A stretch of DNA of 64,000 nt from Parathalassolituus penaei (GTDB taxonomy: Bacteria; Pseudomonadota; Gammaproteobacteria; Pseudomonadales; Oceanobacteraceae), in the NCBI RefSeq assembly GCF_026626885.1, contig NZ_JAPNOA010000029.1, positions 248,001 through 312,000 on the forward strand. The letters run 5' to 3'. The notes beneath the pieces were generated by a model that did no database searches, was not told the DNA's origin, and saw only the letters and a program-made list of their open reading frames with translations. A program made the position numbers and the translations under genes. This document shows, piece after piece, positions 54,228 to 63,484 of the stretch (within the stretch, counting starts at the first letter, position 1; each line of letters opens with the position of its first letter).

Positions 54228-54743
54228 TCATGGCAGGCGGATCCGCACTTCGACTTCACCACCGTCAATATCGTTCTGCAGGCTGGTAATACTTTCACTG
54301 ATTGGTTTGACCTCAGTCTGATCCTTTTCGGTTTCATCCCACAGAATCTTGCCCGATACCCCAACTCGGCTTTCCGGCGCCTGACGCTCGAACATATCGT
54401 CCGGTAACAGGTGCGACGGGCTTTCATCGTTGCTGTTGTCCCATTCCATATTGGGTAATGTCAGATTTAGTGGTTGTTTCTCACGAGCCTCCAGACGCGC
54501 CTGACGCTGGCTGGGCAACTCGGGTTTGTCCTGAATCCGGCTGTTGGCACGATCAAGATCGGTTAATGGCATGGCGACCTTGAGATTGATCTCCGGCACC
54601 GCCTCTTCCGGGTCAGCACTCAGCACAGCCGTACTGGTCAAGGTGCTTTTAACTCCCCGCAAGATGGGCTGTTCGTCATCACCATGGCAGCCTGCCAGGC
54701 CAAATATCCCGAGGATCAACAGACACAGACGCCGCCTGATCAT
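54228..54743 (-). CDS. Putative lipoprotein of unknown function
   Basis: The 171-residue protein has a lipoprotein signal peptide (MIRRRLCLLILGIFGLAGC) with lipobox LAGC and Cys at residue 19; the next residues HGDDE suggest inner-membrane retention may not apply, though Asp is at +3. The body is polar and has no recognised domain. The ATG at 54743 is chosen since it places the lipobox correctly; 18 further in-frame codons upstream would break the signal. It follows tilS on the minus strand. Confidence 0.75.
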   Translation of the reverse strand: MIRRRLCLLILGIFGLAGCHGDDEQPILRGVKSTLTSTAVLSADPEEAVPEINLKVAMPLTDLDRANSRIQDKPELPSQRQARLEAREKQPLNLTLPNMEWDNSNDESPSHLLPDDMFERQAPESRVGVSGKILWDETEKDQTEVKPISESITSLQNDIDGGEVEVRIRLP

Positions 54744-54799
54744 GCGGTGCCCGACAACGCTGTATTTACCCACTTGTATCTCCGATATCACATGCACGG

Positions 54800-56194
54800 T
54801 TATTCGCTGTCTTCGATTACCTTTGGCGCAACTGGTTCAGCGCATTGCCAGCTCAAATCAGCCACATCCAACCCAGAGTCTGCCGACACTGCCAGTCCGG
54901 CGACCAGTATAATTCCGTCAGGATTTGCCAGCACCGGCCAGAGATCACGTAACCATAAAGGCACTCCACGCTCCTGCCACAATTGTGACAGGCGTTTGGC
55001 TGGTCGTCCGACCATGCGGATCACACAGCCAGATGCCAACCCGGCTGCCGGTAACAGCTGCCACTGCGCGTGTTTCTGCAAGGCAGACTGCAATACCGGA
55101 CTGATCAGCAGGGCACCGCCCGCCCAGTTCATCGAAGCCGGTAACACTTCTCGCAATGGCCAGACCAGTATCTCAGGCAACTGCGCAGGCAGCAGATACA
55201 ATAGACCGCGATGCCGACGCACTTGCCAACTCCCCAGTCGTACCAGAGGCTGACGATCCTCTGCCGCTTCCATACTGCGCCACAGATCCCGCAACACCGC
55301 CTCATCACCAGGCAAACAGCCATGACTGGCCAGCCAGGCCCGCAACAGATACAGATGCAAAAACGCCGGCAGCTTGTTCACCGCGTTCAGCTGCAAACAG
55401 GTTGAAGCCCCCAAAGGCCAGAGGTTGGGCTGCTCGCATTGCGCCAGACGCTCCGCGACCAGCCACTGCAAGGCTTCGGCATCGGCCTGCAAACGCGCCC
55501 GACTGCGCAACAGCGGCGCACGCACACCGGGAAATTGAGATTCCAGTAACGGCAACAGGTACTGACGCCACCAGTTACGCTCGTAACGGACATCCTGATT
55601 GGATTCATCCTCAACCCAGTCACGCCCCGCCAGCCAACCCTGTGCATCTGCCCAATCAGCCAACTGCTGCCGCGAGACCTCCAGCAAGGGCCGACCGATC
55701 CGAATATTGCGCGACGGATCAAGCCAGCGCTGGGCACGCATTCCCGCCAGCCCGGCCAGCCCGGTTCCACGGCGCAGGCGCATCAACAGGGTTTCGAGCT
55801 GATCGTCGGCATGATGCCCCAACAGCAACCAGCTGTTGGCCGCACAATAACGCTGGTAAACCTGATAACGCGCCACCCGCGCCGCATCCTCGATGCCATC
55901 GCCCTGATTACGCACCTGCACGCGTTCAACCTGTAATGGCACCTGCAAAGACGCACAAACCTTCTGGCAGAACTCCGCCCAGGCATCGGCATTGGGCGAC
56001 AACCCGTGATGAACATGCAACGCCGCAATCGGCAAATGGGGAGCAAACTGATCGCGCCACTGCACCAGCCAGTGCAGCAACACCAGAGAATCCAGCCCAC
56101 CACTGAAGCCCACCCAAAACCCTGAACAGGCAGATGAGTCGTCAGTCGCGAGTGGTTTCAGAAAACGCTGAAAAGAATCCGGCCAGACAGGCAC
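54800..56194 (-). CDS. tilS: TilS, tRNA(Ile)-lysidine synthetase
   Basis: TilS modifies C34 of tRNA-Ile2 to lysidine, which changes its codon from AUG to AUA. The PP-loop ATPase motif SGGLDS is at 31-36, followed by LHVHHGLSPNADAW and LLGHHADDQLETLLMRLRRG. The C-terminal domain for tRNA contact is present. At 464 residues it is normal. The start is a GTG (CCCGGAG at a 7-base distance). The lipoprotein gene follows 56 bases after the stop. Confidence 0.95.
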   Translation of the reverse strand: MPVWPDSFQRFLKPLATDDSSACSGFWVGFSGGLDSLVLLHWLVQWRDQFAPHLPIAALHVHHGLSPNADAWAEFCQKVCASLQVPLQVERVQVRNQGDGIEDAARVARYQVYQRYCAANSWLLLGHHADDQLETLLMRLRRGTGLAGLAGMRAQRWLDPSRNIRIGRPLLEVSRQQLADWADAQGWLAGRDWVEDESNQDVRYERNWWRQYLLPLLESQFPGVRAPLLRSRARLQADAEALQWLVAERLAQCEQPNLWPLGASTCLQLNAVNKLPAFLHLYLLRAWLASHGCLPGDEAVLRDLWRSMEAAEDRQPLVRLGSWQVRRHRGLLYLLPAQLPEILVWPLREVLPASMNWAGGALLISPVLQSALQKHAQWQLLPAAGLASGCVIRMVGRPAKRLSQLWQERGVPLWLRDLWPVLANPDGIILVAGLAVSADSGLDVADLSWQCAEPVAPKVIEDSE

Positions 56195-56301
56195 AACAAC
56201 TCCGGGATCATTCAGAAAGAGGCAGCGATTGTATCACCGCCTCTTGCGCCTGCCCGTCAGACAATAACGACCAGCCAAAACAACCTTCGGAACAGCGAGT
56301 A

Positions 56302-56577
56302 TCAGCTCCCTACGGAGAACATGGCTTCCATGTCTTTACGGGAGTGGGAGGCGAACGCAAACATGGTATCGGTATCACGCAGGCCATCGATCTTGTGTAT
56401 GCGGTCGGTGACAATGGCCGCCACCGCTTCGTTGTTGGCAGCTTCCAGAAGCGCCACCAGATCGTAACGACCGGCAACGGAATACACCTGACGAATACCA
56501 TCAATTTCCAGCAACTGCTGGGCAACCTGGTTTACCTGCAGGCTGGCGGCCTTGATCAGAACAATAGCGGTGGTCAT
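56302..56577 (-). CDS. Stand-alone Lrp/AsnC ligand-binding (RAM) domain protein
   Basis: The 91-residue protein is the small-molecule-binding domain of Lrp/AsnC regulators without the DNA-binding half. AIVLIKAASLQVNQVAQQLL and VYSVAGRYDLVALLEAANNE are the typical RAM segments. Stand-alone copies can bind amino acids or form mixed oligomers with full-length Lrp-type proteins. The ATG at 56577 is used, since GGAG is 7 bases upstream; an ATG 7 codons further upstream has no site. Confidence 0.85.
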   Translation of the reverse strand: MTTAIVLIKAASLQVNQVAQQLLEIDGIRQVYSVAGRYDLVALLEAANNEAVAAIVTDRIHKIDGLRDTDTMFAFASHSRKDMEAMFSVGS

Positions 56578-56588
56578 AGCGGGCTCCA

Positions 56589-56619
56589 TTACAATCATTG
56601 AATATTCAACTATTACAAT
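56589..56619 (-). promoter_or_regulatory. Possible operator upstream of the RAM-domain gene
   Basis: ATTACAAT occurs at 56589-56596 and 56612-56619, flanking a perfect 12-bp palindrome TTGAATATTCAA (56598-56609). This AT-rich, symmetric arrangement just upstream of the gene is the sort of site Lrp/AsnC proteins bind. The factor is not identified. Confidence 0.4.
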
Positions 56620-56721
56620 GTACCAGACAAAGCGTACAAATCCATGATCAGCAACGCTTTGGTCGTCAGATTCTCGCGGTCAATCTGGCAACAGCAGTGG
56701 TCTGCCAACCCGCAGCGGCTC

Positions 56722-58041
56722 TCAGTCCGGACGCGCCTCAATGACCGGCTGCCGATAACCAAAACACAAACCACCCTCGGCACGCGGCTGCAGCCACACC
56801 TCGCCCTGCAGCTGGCGAGCGATATCCCGCACAATGGCCAATCCCAGCCCGGTGCCCGGAATGTTCTGAAAACGATTGTCCCGCACAAAGGGTTCGAACA
56901 CCTGTTCAAGCATATCCGGGGCAATCCCCGGCCCCTGATCTTCAACCCGCAGTTCCAGCCAGTCGGCATTGCACAGCACGGATACCGTCACCTGGGTGCC
57001 CGCCGGGCTGTAACGCAAGGCGTTGTCGATGGCATTCACCAGCACCCGCTGCAAACGACCCGCATCCGTATGCACAATGCCGTCATCGAACTGCCCTACC
57101 CCAAGATCAATTCCACGTTCATCGGCCACCGGCAGCATGATCTCGACCACTGCGGCCAGCCATTCCTGCAAGTTTACGTCAGTCAGAACAAGGTCAGAAC
57201 CATCGTTGATACGAGCCAGATCCAGCAGCTGGTTGACCAGCTGCCGCAGACGTTGCACTGCCATCTGAATGGCAGGCAAACGCTGCAGCAGCTCGTCGGC
57301 GGAATGTAATGAACGCAGGTTATCCAGCATCAGCTGCAGCGAACTGACCGGCGTGCGCAACTCGTGGGCAGCATCGGCGACAAAGCGTTGCTGCTGGCGC
57401 AATAGCCATTGCTGACGTCCAAACAGCTGGTTGACCGCCTGGGTAAACGGCAGGATTTCCGCCGGAACCCGTTGCGACTCCGGTACCGGCTCACCATCCG
57501 ACAGGTGCTGTGGCAACTCGGCACTGAGCTGCAACAGCGGCTGGAAACTGCGGTGAATCAGCCAGCCCACCAGCCACCAGAGCAACGGTAGCAGCAGCAA
57601 GAGCGGTAAAAAACTTTGCCAGAAAGCATCCATAATCAGCTCGTTGCGCACTTCCAGACGCTGTCCCACCAGCAGGCCCGAATCACTGCGCACCAGCACG
57701 CGCCAGCGCTCATCGGGCTGGCTTCGGGAGACAAGCTCCTGCAGTCCATCGTGCAGTCCATCCCCCTGTCCGGTGTCGACACCATCCGGCACCACAAACC
57801 ACTGAGCTGCCGATGCCAGCGGCAGGATAACCAGCGCATCCTCAGCCCCCGAGTCTTCAACATCCACCTGCAATTTGCCGCGTTCGGCCACCTGCAATAA
57901 CTGCTGTAACAGGTCATCCTGGGTATGACGGGCTTCATGAAAGGCCAGCCATGCCGACAACAGGCCACTGACCAGCGCCGTCAACAACACCAGCGCCAGC
58001 AGTCGCTGGATCAGTTGTCGCTGTAACGACGGACTGTTCAT
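56722..58041 (-). CDS. QseC-like sensor histidine kinase
   Basis: The 439-residue inner-membrane kinase has two membrane segments (about 14-34 and 142-164) bracketing a periplasmic sensor domain of about 105 residues. A HAMP-like linker follows, then the phosphorylated His226 in ADAAHELRTPVSSL and an ATPase domain with NAIDNALRYSPAG, EDQGPGIAP and GTGLGLAIV. The start overlaps the response regulator stop by 4 bases, so they form a pair. The signal is unknown. Confidence 0.93.
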   Translation of the reverse strand: MNSPSLQRQLIQRLLALVLLTALVSGLLSAWLAFHEARHTQDDLLQQLLQVAERGKLQVDVEDSGAEDALVILPLASAAQWFVVPDGVDTGQGDGLHDGLQELVSRSQPDERWRVLVRSDSGLLVGQRLEVRNELIMDAFWQSFLPLLLLLPLLWWLVGWLIHRSFQPLLQLSAELPQHLSDGEPVPESQRVPAEILPFTQAVNQLFGRQQWLLRQQQRFVADAAHELRTPVSSLQLMLDNLRSLHSADELLQRLPAIQMAVQRLRQLVNQLLDLARINDGSDLVLTDVNLQEWLAAVVEIMLPVADERGIDLGVGQFDDGIVHTDAGRLQRVLVNAIDNALRYSPAGTQVTVSVLCNADWLELRVEDQGPGIAPDMLEQVFEPFVRDNRFQNIPGTGLGLAIVRDIARQLQGEVWLQPRAEGGLCFGYRQPVIEARPD

Positions 58042-58700
58042 ACCGGTTTTTCCACCATCCAGCCCAGACCACGAACATTACGAATGCTGTTGACGCCGAG
58101 CTTGCGCCGCACCGAATGAATCAGAAACTCCACCGCATTACTTTCAACTTCTTCGTTCCAGCCATAAATCCGGCTTTCAAGCTGCTGTCGGGACAGGATA
58201 GCCCCCGGTTTCTGCAGCAAGGCATGTAACAAGGCAAACTCCCGCGCCGATAACCTCAGAGCCTGTTCACCGGCCTGAACTTCGCGGGTTGCCGGGTCGA
58301 GAGTCAGAAAACCATTGGTTAACAAGGGACTGGCGTTGCCCTGATGACGACGACTGACAGCCCGGATGCGGGCCATCAACTCGTCATTGGAAAAGGGTTT
58401 GACCAGGTAATCATCCGCGCCCAGATCCAGCCCGGAAATACGATCGGTAACCTGATCACGGGCAGTGATAATAATCACCGGCAGGGAAACACCGTTGTCG
58501 CGGGCTTTTTGCAGCAACTGCAAACCGTCGATATCCGGCAAGCCGAGGTCGAGCAAGCCGAGTTGATAATCCTCCAGCGTCAGCGCCGATAACGCCTGCT
58601 GTCCCTGGGTGACCCAATCCACCGCCATACCGGCATCCCGTAATGACTGGCGAATCGCCTCTCCCAGCAGGAAATCATCCTCGACCAGTAATACCCGCAT
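58038..58700 (-). CDS. QseB-like OmpR-family response regulator
   Basis: The 220-residue regulator has a receiver domain with Glu7-Asp8-Asp9 and phosphoacceptor Asp51 (LLDLGLPDIDG), the Lys in YLVKPFS, and a winged-helix domain (LSAREFALLHALLQKPGAIL, SNAVEFLIHSVRRKLG). It pairs with the kinase downstream. Direct repeats upstream of the COG4705 gene at 59585 are its likely target. Confidence 0.94.
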   Translation of the reverse strand: MRVLLVEDDFLLGEAIRQSLRDAGMAVDWVTQGQQALSALTLEDYQLGLLDLGLPDIDGLQLLQKARDNGVSLPVIIITARDQVTDRISGLDLGADDYLVKPFSNDELMARIRAVSRRHQGNASPLLTNGFLTLDPATREVQAGEQALRLSAREFALLHALLQKPGAILSRQQLESRIYGWNEEVESNAVEFLIHSVRRKLGVNSIRNVRGLGWMVEKPV

Positions 58701-58757
58701 CTTGTGCCTCCACTGTCATGAATCCTGCAACAACCGCGCTAAACTCGACCTTCCGGA

Positions 58758-59534
58758 TTATCCGGCCACCAGCAATTGCTGCTGACACCGGCGTTGTTCC
58801 CAAAACACGGCCACCACCACTACCAGCGCAAACAATACCGATGAACCAGCAGTCCCCAGCGCCAGACCACCGTGCGACAGGGGTTTGGTCAACCAGTCAC
58901 CAAAGGTCGCACCGAACGGCCGGGTTAACACAAAAGCCAACCAGAACAGCAGCGTATTGGGTAACCAGCGCCAATACCATGCCAGCAGAATTGCCAGCAG
59001 CACGGAAGAAATCAGCACCGCTCCCATCGCAAACCCCAGCCCCATATCATCCGCCAGAAAATCCCCGGCGGCAGTGCCAAGGGTGTTGGCAACCAGAAAC
59101 GCCAGCCAGTACCAGACTTCACCAGCCCGGCTGCGCACATCTTCGACCCGCACACTGCCTTCGGCTTTTTGCCAGCCCAGCAGAATCAATACCAGCAAGG
59201 CCACCAGCAGTAACGAACCAGCGGCATAACCAAGGCCCAGCGTACGATCAATAAAATCGGAAATGGCAGTACCAGCGATGGCGCTGGCGGTAAAGGCCAG
59301 CCAGTAGGTTACCGGACGATAACCATCCTGGGATATTTTCAGAATGGCACTACCCACAAACAAAGCCAGAAAAATGGCAATGGTAACGGCATACCCCAGA
59401 TCCCAGGTCATGGAAAACAGGTCGGCACCGGTTTCGCCGAGGGTGGTAGAAGCAATCTTGATCACCCAGTACAGGGTGATGATTTCAGGAACGCGGGCTT
59501 GCACCCGCGATACAGAAGAAGCGTATTCCGACAT
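58758..59534 (-). CDS. COG4705/DUF347 membrane protein
   Basis: The 258-residue protein has about eight membrane segments in four repeated units, each with a pattern like YWxxK or YWLAF followed by GTxxxD (TYWLAFTASAIAGTAISDFI, VWYWLAFLVANTLGTAAGDF). These repeats define the DUF347 family. The function is unknown. It is the first gene of an apparent transcript with a QseBC-like pair 57 bases downstream, so it may be a target or accessory of that system. A CGGAG site precedes the ATG. Confidence 0.9.
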   Translation of the reverse strand: MSEYASSVSRVQARVPEIITLYWVIKIASTTLGETGADLFSMTWDLGYAVTIAIFLALFVGSAILKISQDGYRPVTYWLAFTASAIAGTAISDFIDRTLGLGYAAGSLLLVALLVLILLGWQKAEGSVRVEDVRSRAGEVWYWLAFLVANTLGTAAGDFLADDMGLGFAMGAVLISSVLLAILLAWYWRWLPNTLLFWLAFVLTRPFGATFGDWLTKPLSHGGLALGTAGSSVLFALVVVVAVFWEQRRCQQQLLVAG

Positions 59535-59584
59535 GCTGACTCCGACGTGGTGAATTCAAAACCACGCCAGCATAAGCACCCGGC

Positions 59585-59603
59585 CTTAGCGCAAACTTAG
59601 CGC
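59585..59603 (-). promoter_or_regulatory. Direct-repeat box upstream of the COG4705 gene (QseB/PmrA-type)
   Basis: CTTAGCGC repeats at 59585-59592 and 59596-59603, so the CTTAG halves recur at 11-bp period with 6 bases between. OmpR-family regulators of the QseB/PmrA group bind CTTAA-N6-CTTAA-type repeats near the -35 region. On the gene's strand a TATGCT lies downstream, making positive autoregulation plausible. Confidence 0.5.
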
Positions 59604-59622
59604 CGACACTTTGTGAGCCCGC

Positions 59623-62600
59623 TTAACCAAACACCAACTCAACGGCTTTTTCGCCGAACTCGAACCGCAGTTCCTGCAGCTGGTCGTCGGTCGGGTTAAC
59701 CCGCCATTCATCGCCGAGGCGAATATCACATCGAGCGCTGTCGTTGCGGTATTCAATCACCACCGGGCAACCGCCTTCCATTGGCACCAACAGTTTGCCG
59801 AGACGCTGGCAGAAACGTTCGTCCATGCGTTCACCGTCGAGCTGGATACGAATACCGCTAGCAAAGGCCAGACGTGCCTGGCTGATTTCCATCGCGGTAC
59901 GCCCCGTGGCCTTGAGGCCGCCGGAATAGGAGTCGTGGCTGATCATGGCTTCGACAATCAGCACCTTGTCCTTGGCTACCACATGGCGCACCTGCTCGTA
60001 GATGTCCGAGAACAGCGCCACTTCCATACGGCCGGAACGGTCGTCGAGAGTGACAAAACACATGTTGTCGCCGCGCTTGTTTTTCATCAGACGCATATCC
60101 ACCACCAGACCGGCGAGTTTCTGCGGCTTTTTGCTTTCCTGCAGATTCACCAGACGGGTTGGCGCCAGCTGACGGACTTCCAGTTCGTACTCATCGAACG
60201 GGTGTCCGGTTACGAACAGACCGAGGGTGTCTTTTTCGCCTTGCAGACGTTCTTTCAGAGTCCAGTCACGCAGGCTACGGTGGCGCTCGTACGGATCGGT
60301 TTCCGACGCGGTTTCGGCTTCCACCTCACCAAACAGGTCGAACATACCCGAGGCTTCGTTAGCCGCGGTCTGGCCTGCGCCTTTCATGGCGTCTTCGATA
60401 CTGGCCATCAGCACCGAACGCGGCGCGGTGATTTCCATACGGTCGAAAGCACCACAACGCACCAGGGCTTCCATCACCCGTTTGTTGAGCTTTTTGATGT
60501 CGACGCGCTGGCAGAAATCGAACAGATCGCGGAACGGGCCACCGGCTTTGCGGGCTTCGATAATGGCGTTGATCGGGCCTTCACCCACACCTTTTACCGC
60601 CCCAAGGCCATAAACAATGGCCTCGTCATCGTTAACGGTGAAGCCGAAGAATGACTGGTTAACATCCGGCAGGATGATCTCCAGCCCCATCTCGCGGCAT
60701 TCTTCAATAAAGATCACCACCTTGTCGGTGGTCTGCATATCGGCGGTCATTACCGCCGCCATAAACGGCGCCGGGAAGTGCTGCTTCAGCCACAGGGTCT
60801 GGTACGACACCACCGCATAGGCAGCCGAGTGCGATTTGTTAAAACCGTAACCGGCGAACTTTTCCACCAGGTCGAAGATTTTCATCGCCAGATCAGGATC
60901 AACGCCCTGACTGATAGCACCGTCGCGGAAGGTATCGCGCTGTTTGGCCATCTCTTCCGGCTTTTTCTTACCCATCGCCCGGCGCAGCATGTCCGCCCCA
61001 CCGAGGGTATAACCGGACAGAACCTGGGCAATCTGCATTACCTGTTCCTGGTAAACGATTACCCCGTAGGTCGGTTCCAGCACGTCTTTCAGGCTTTCGT
61101 GCTCAAAGTCCGGATGCGGATAGGCCACCTTGGCGCGGCCGTGTTTACGGTTGATAAAGTCGTCCACCATGCCCGATTCCAGCGGGCCCGGACGGAACAA
61201 CGCCACCAGAGCGATCATGTCTTCGATGTTGTCCGGCTGCAGACGCCGAACCAGATCTTTCATACCGCGCGATTCCAGCTGGAACACCGCCGTGGTACGG
61301 GCTTCTTTCAGGAGCTTGTAGGAGGCCGGGTCATCGAGCGGAATGGCGCTGATGTCCACCGGCGGCAGCCCTTTCAGGGCTTGCTTGCGATTGATGGTTT
61401 CCAGCGCCCAGTCGATGATGGTCAGGGTCCGCAGACCGAGGAAGTCGAACTTCACCAGACCAGCTTCTTCAACGTCGCCCTTGTCGAACTGGGTCACCAG
61501 ACCAGCACCGCCCGGTTCACAGGCGGTGGCCGAGAAGTCGGTGAGTTTGGTTGGTGCAATCACCACACCACCGGCGTGTTTACCGGTCTGACGGGCGATA
61601 CCTTCGAGCTTGAGGGCCATTTCCCAGATTTCCTGGGCCTCTTCGTCTTCACCCAGAAACTCTTTCAGCAGCGGCTCGGTTTGCAGCGCTACTTCGAGGG
61701 TCATGCCCGGATCACCCGGAATCAGCTTCGACAGCTTGTCGGCCAGACCAAACGACTTACCCTGCGCCCGCGCTACGTCTCGCACTACCGCCTTGGCGGC
61801 CATGGTGCCGAACGTCACGATCTGGGATACCGCCTGACGACCATAGTTGTCGGCTACGTAGGCGATCACCTTCTCACGGTTTTCCATACAGAAGTCGATG
61901 TCGAAGTCGGGCATCGACACACGTTCCGGGTTCAGGAATCGTTCGAACAGCAGGTCGTATTCGAGTGGATCAAGGTCGGTAATTTTTTGCGCATAGGCCA
62001 CTAGCGAGCCGGCACCCGAACCCCGCCCCGGACCAACCGGAATATCGTGATCCTTGGCCCACTGGATAAAGTCCATCACGATCAGGAAGTAACCGGGGAA
62101 CCCCATCTGGATAATAATATCCAGCTCGAACTTCAGACGGTCATCGTAGGGCTGGCGCTTTTCCAGATACTGCGGTGAGTCTTTGGGGATACCGGCCAGA
62201 ATCACATCCAGACGTTCTTCCAGACCCACCTGCGAAATCTTGCGGAAGAAATCGGCTTCACTCATGCCTTCCGGAATCGGATAGTCCGGCAGGAAGTATT
62301 TGCCCATCAACACTTCCACCGAGCAACGACGGGCAATTTCCACCGTGTTGGCAATGGCCGATGGAATATCGTGGAACAGCGCCGTCATTTCCTCGGCGCT
62401 GCGGAAATACTGTTGCTCGCTGTACTCCCGCGGACGGCGTTTGTCTTCCAGCGCATAACCCTGGCCGATAGCAACCCGGGTTTCGTGGGCTTCAAAATCG
62501 TCGGCCTTGAGGAATCGCACATCGTTGGTGGCAACCAGTGGCACCCGGTGACGGGCACCCAGCGCCAGAAACGCCTTCACCAGGGTTTCATCACCCTGCC

Positions 62601-63123
62601 GACCGGTACGCTGCAGTTCCAGATAAAAACGGTCACCAAACACCTGGTGATATTCCATCACCAGACGCTCAGCCGCATCGAGTTTGCCCTTCAGCACCCG
62701 CTGGCCCACATCACCATCACGAGCCCCCGACAGCAGGATCAGGCCGGTGTTTTTCTCAAACAGCCACTCCTTTTTGATCATCACCTTGTCGTAATGCTGG
62801 TCATCCATAAAACCACGGGAAATCAGCTCACGCAGGCCCAGATACCCTTCCGGTGTCTGGCACAGGGCGGTGATCCGGAATGGCGCCTGCAGGTCTTCCG
62901 GGTTTTCGAGCCACAGGTCAGCGCCCAGAATCGGTTTGACGCCCTCACCCAGACAGGCCTTGTAGAACTTCAGCAAGGCGTACATGTTGGCCTGGTCGGT
63001 CAGGGCAACCGCCGGCATATTCATGCCCTTGGCCGTTCCCACCAGTTTTTTCACCCGCACAACACTGTCGTACAGGGAGAACTCGGAGTGGACACGGAGG
63101 TGAACGAAGTTGGCGATCGTCAT
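59623..63123 (-). CDS. dnaE: DnaE, DNA polymerase III alpha subunit
   Basis: DnaE is the catalytic subunit of the replicative polymerase. The N-terminal PHP domain starts FVHLRVHSEFSLYDS, the palm motif PDFDIDFCMENREKV carries the catalytic aspartates, and RMGKKKPEEMAKQRDTF and GYGFNKSHSAAYA are the polymerase finger region. An OB fold and C-terminal domain follow. The ATG at 63123 gives 1166 residues and the conserved N-terminus; a longer in-frame opening upstream is not family-like. Confidence 0.98.
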   Translation of the reverse strand: MTIANFVHLRVHSEFSLYDSVVRVKKLVGTAKGMNMPAVALTDQANMYALLKFYKACLGEGVKPILGADLWLENPEDLQAPFRITALCQTPEGYLGLRELISRGFMDDQHYDKVMIKKEWLFEKNTGLILLSGARDGDVGQRVLKGKLDAAERLVMEYHQVFGDRFYLELQRTGRQGDETLVKAFLALGARHRVPLVATNDVRFLKADDFEAHETRVAIGQGYALEDKRRPREYSEQQYFRSAEEMTALFHDIPSAIANTVEIARRCSVEVLMGKYFLPDYPIPEGMSEADFFRKISQVGLEERLDVILAGIPKDSPQYLEKRQPYDDRLKFELDIIIQMGFPGYFLIVMDFIQWAKDHDIPVGPGRGSGAGSLVAYAQKITDLDPLEYDLLFERFLNPERVSMPDFDIDFCMENREKVIAYVADNYGRQAVSQIVTFGTMAAKAVVRDVARAQGKSFGLADKLSKLIPGDPGMTLEVALQTEPLLKEFLGEDEEAQEIWEMALKLEGIARQTGKHAGGVVIAPTKLTDFSATACEPGGAGLVTQFDKGDVEEAGLVKFDFLGLRTLTIIDWALETINRKQALKGLPPVDISAIPLDDPASYKLLKEARTTAVFQLESRGMKDLVRRLQPDNIEDMIALVALFRPGPLESGMVDDFINRKHGRAKVAYPHPDFEHESLKDVLEPTYGVIVYQEQVMQIAQVLSGYTLGGADMLRRAMGKKKPEEMAKQRDTFRDGAISQGVDPDLAMKIFDLVEKFAGYGFNKSHSAAYAVVSYQTLWLKQHFPAPFMAAVMTADMQTTDKVVIFIEECREMGLEIILPDVNQSFFGFTVNDDEAIVYGLGAVKGVGEGPINAIIEARKAGGPFRDLFDFCQRVDIKKLNKRVMEALVRCGAFDRMEITAPRSVLMASIEDAMKGAGQTAANEASGMFDLFGEVEAETASETDPYERHRSLRDWTLKERLQGEKDTLGLFVTGHPFDEYELEVRQLAPTRLVNLQESKKPQKLAGLVVDMRLMKNKRGDNMCFVTLDDRSGRMEVALFSDIYEQVRHVVAKDKVLIVEAMISHDSYSGGLKATGRTAMEISQARLAFASGIRIQLDGERMDERFCQRLGKLLVPMEGGCPVVIEYRNDSARCDIRLGDEWRVNPTDDQLQELRFEFGEKAVELVFG

Positions 63124-63287
63124 GGCAGCTAACCGGAATGGGCAAAAACGGACAGAGAGTTTACAACAGATCATGCCGACACGCTGGCCGGGTATATCCG
63201 GCTCCGGCGCCCGCACCGGTGTGGAAGCCGCAGCGTCAGGCAGGTTTACAGCCGGAACCGGACCAGCTTTCCCGGTCTTCGATCTGG

Positions 63288-63350
63288 CTCCCACGCTCCC
63301 GCGTGGTAGCCGCAAGGTCAGGCACATACCCACGCAGGAGCATGGGAACG
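63288..63350. repeat. Inverted pair of REP-like palindromic elements
   Basis: CCCACGCTCCCGCGTGG (63290-63306) and, in opposite orientation, CCCATGCTCCTGCGTGGG (complement of 63329-63346) are related palindromes, each with its own hairpin. Similar CCCACGCTCC-GCGTGGG elements are known as dispersed intergenic repeats in gammaproteobacteria. A mobile-element or structural role is inferred. Confidence 0.65.
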
Positions 63351-63405
63351 AGGTCAGGGTCTACCGTAGACACGGTACTCTGGAGAAGGGCTAAAGTTTT
63401 AATGC

Positions 63406-63431
63406 CTCGCTAAGCGGCTAGCGTTAGCGAG
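63406..63431. other. Hairpin downstream of the DUF6998 gene
   Basis: CTCGCTAA and TTAGCGAG pair over 8 bp around GCGGCTAGCG. It lies about 55 bases after the stop of the DUF6998 gene. No T-run follows on either side, so it is not a standard terminator. Confidence 0.4.
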
Positions 63432-63484
63432 TCCAGTGGAGGCCGTCTTTTGGCCGGAACGATGCTTGAACAACCTTTTATATT

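Larger units (their letters stand above)
63124..63484. other. Repeat-rich intergenic region upstream of dnaE
   Basis: This 361-base stretch lies between the dnaE start and the stop of the DUF6998 gene. It contains no convincing gene, but has the dnaE leader, an inverted pair of REP-like elements (63288-63350) and a separate hairpin (63406-63431). GGCC-N7-GGCC also occurs near 63442. The dnaE promoter was not recognised. Confidence 0.5.

Noticed and set aside
63124-63333. N-terminal extension of dnaE by 70 codons
   Set aside because: The added residues lack any DnaE similarity, overlap the REP-like element and end before the standard start at 63123.
63400-63480. Integron attC-like site after the DUF6998 gene
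   Set aside because: GTTCAAGC and a GCTTAGCGAGGC-like segment recall attC arms, but GTTRRRY and RYYYAAC core sites are missing and the CTCGCTAA/TTAGCGAG hairpin uses the arm differently. No integrase is seen.
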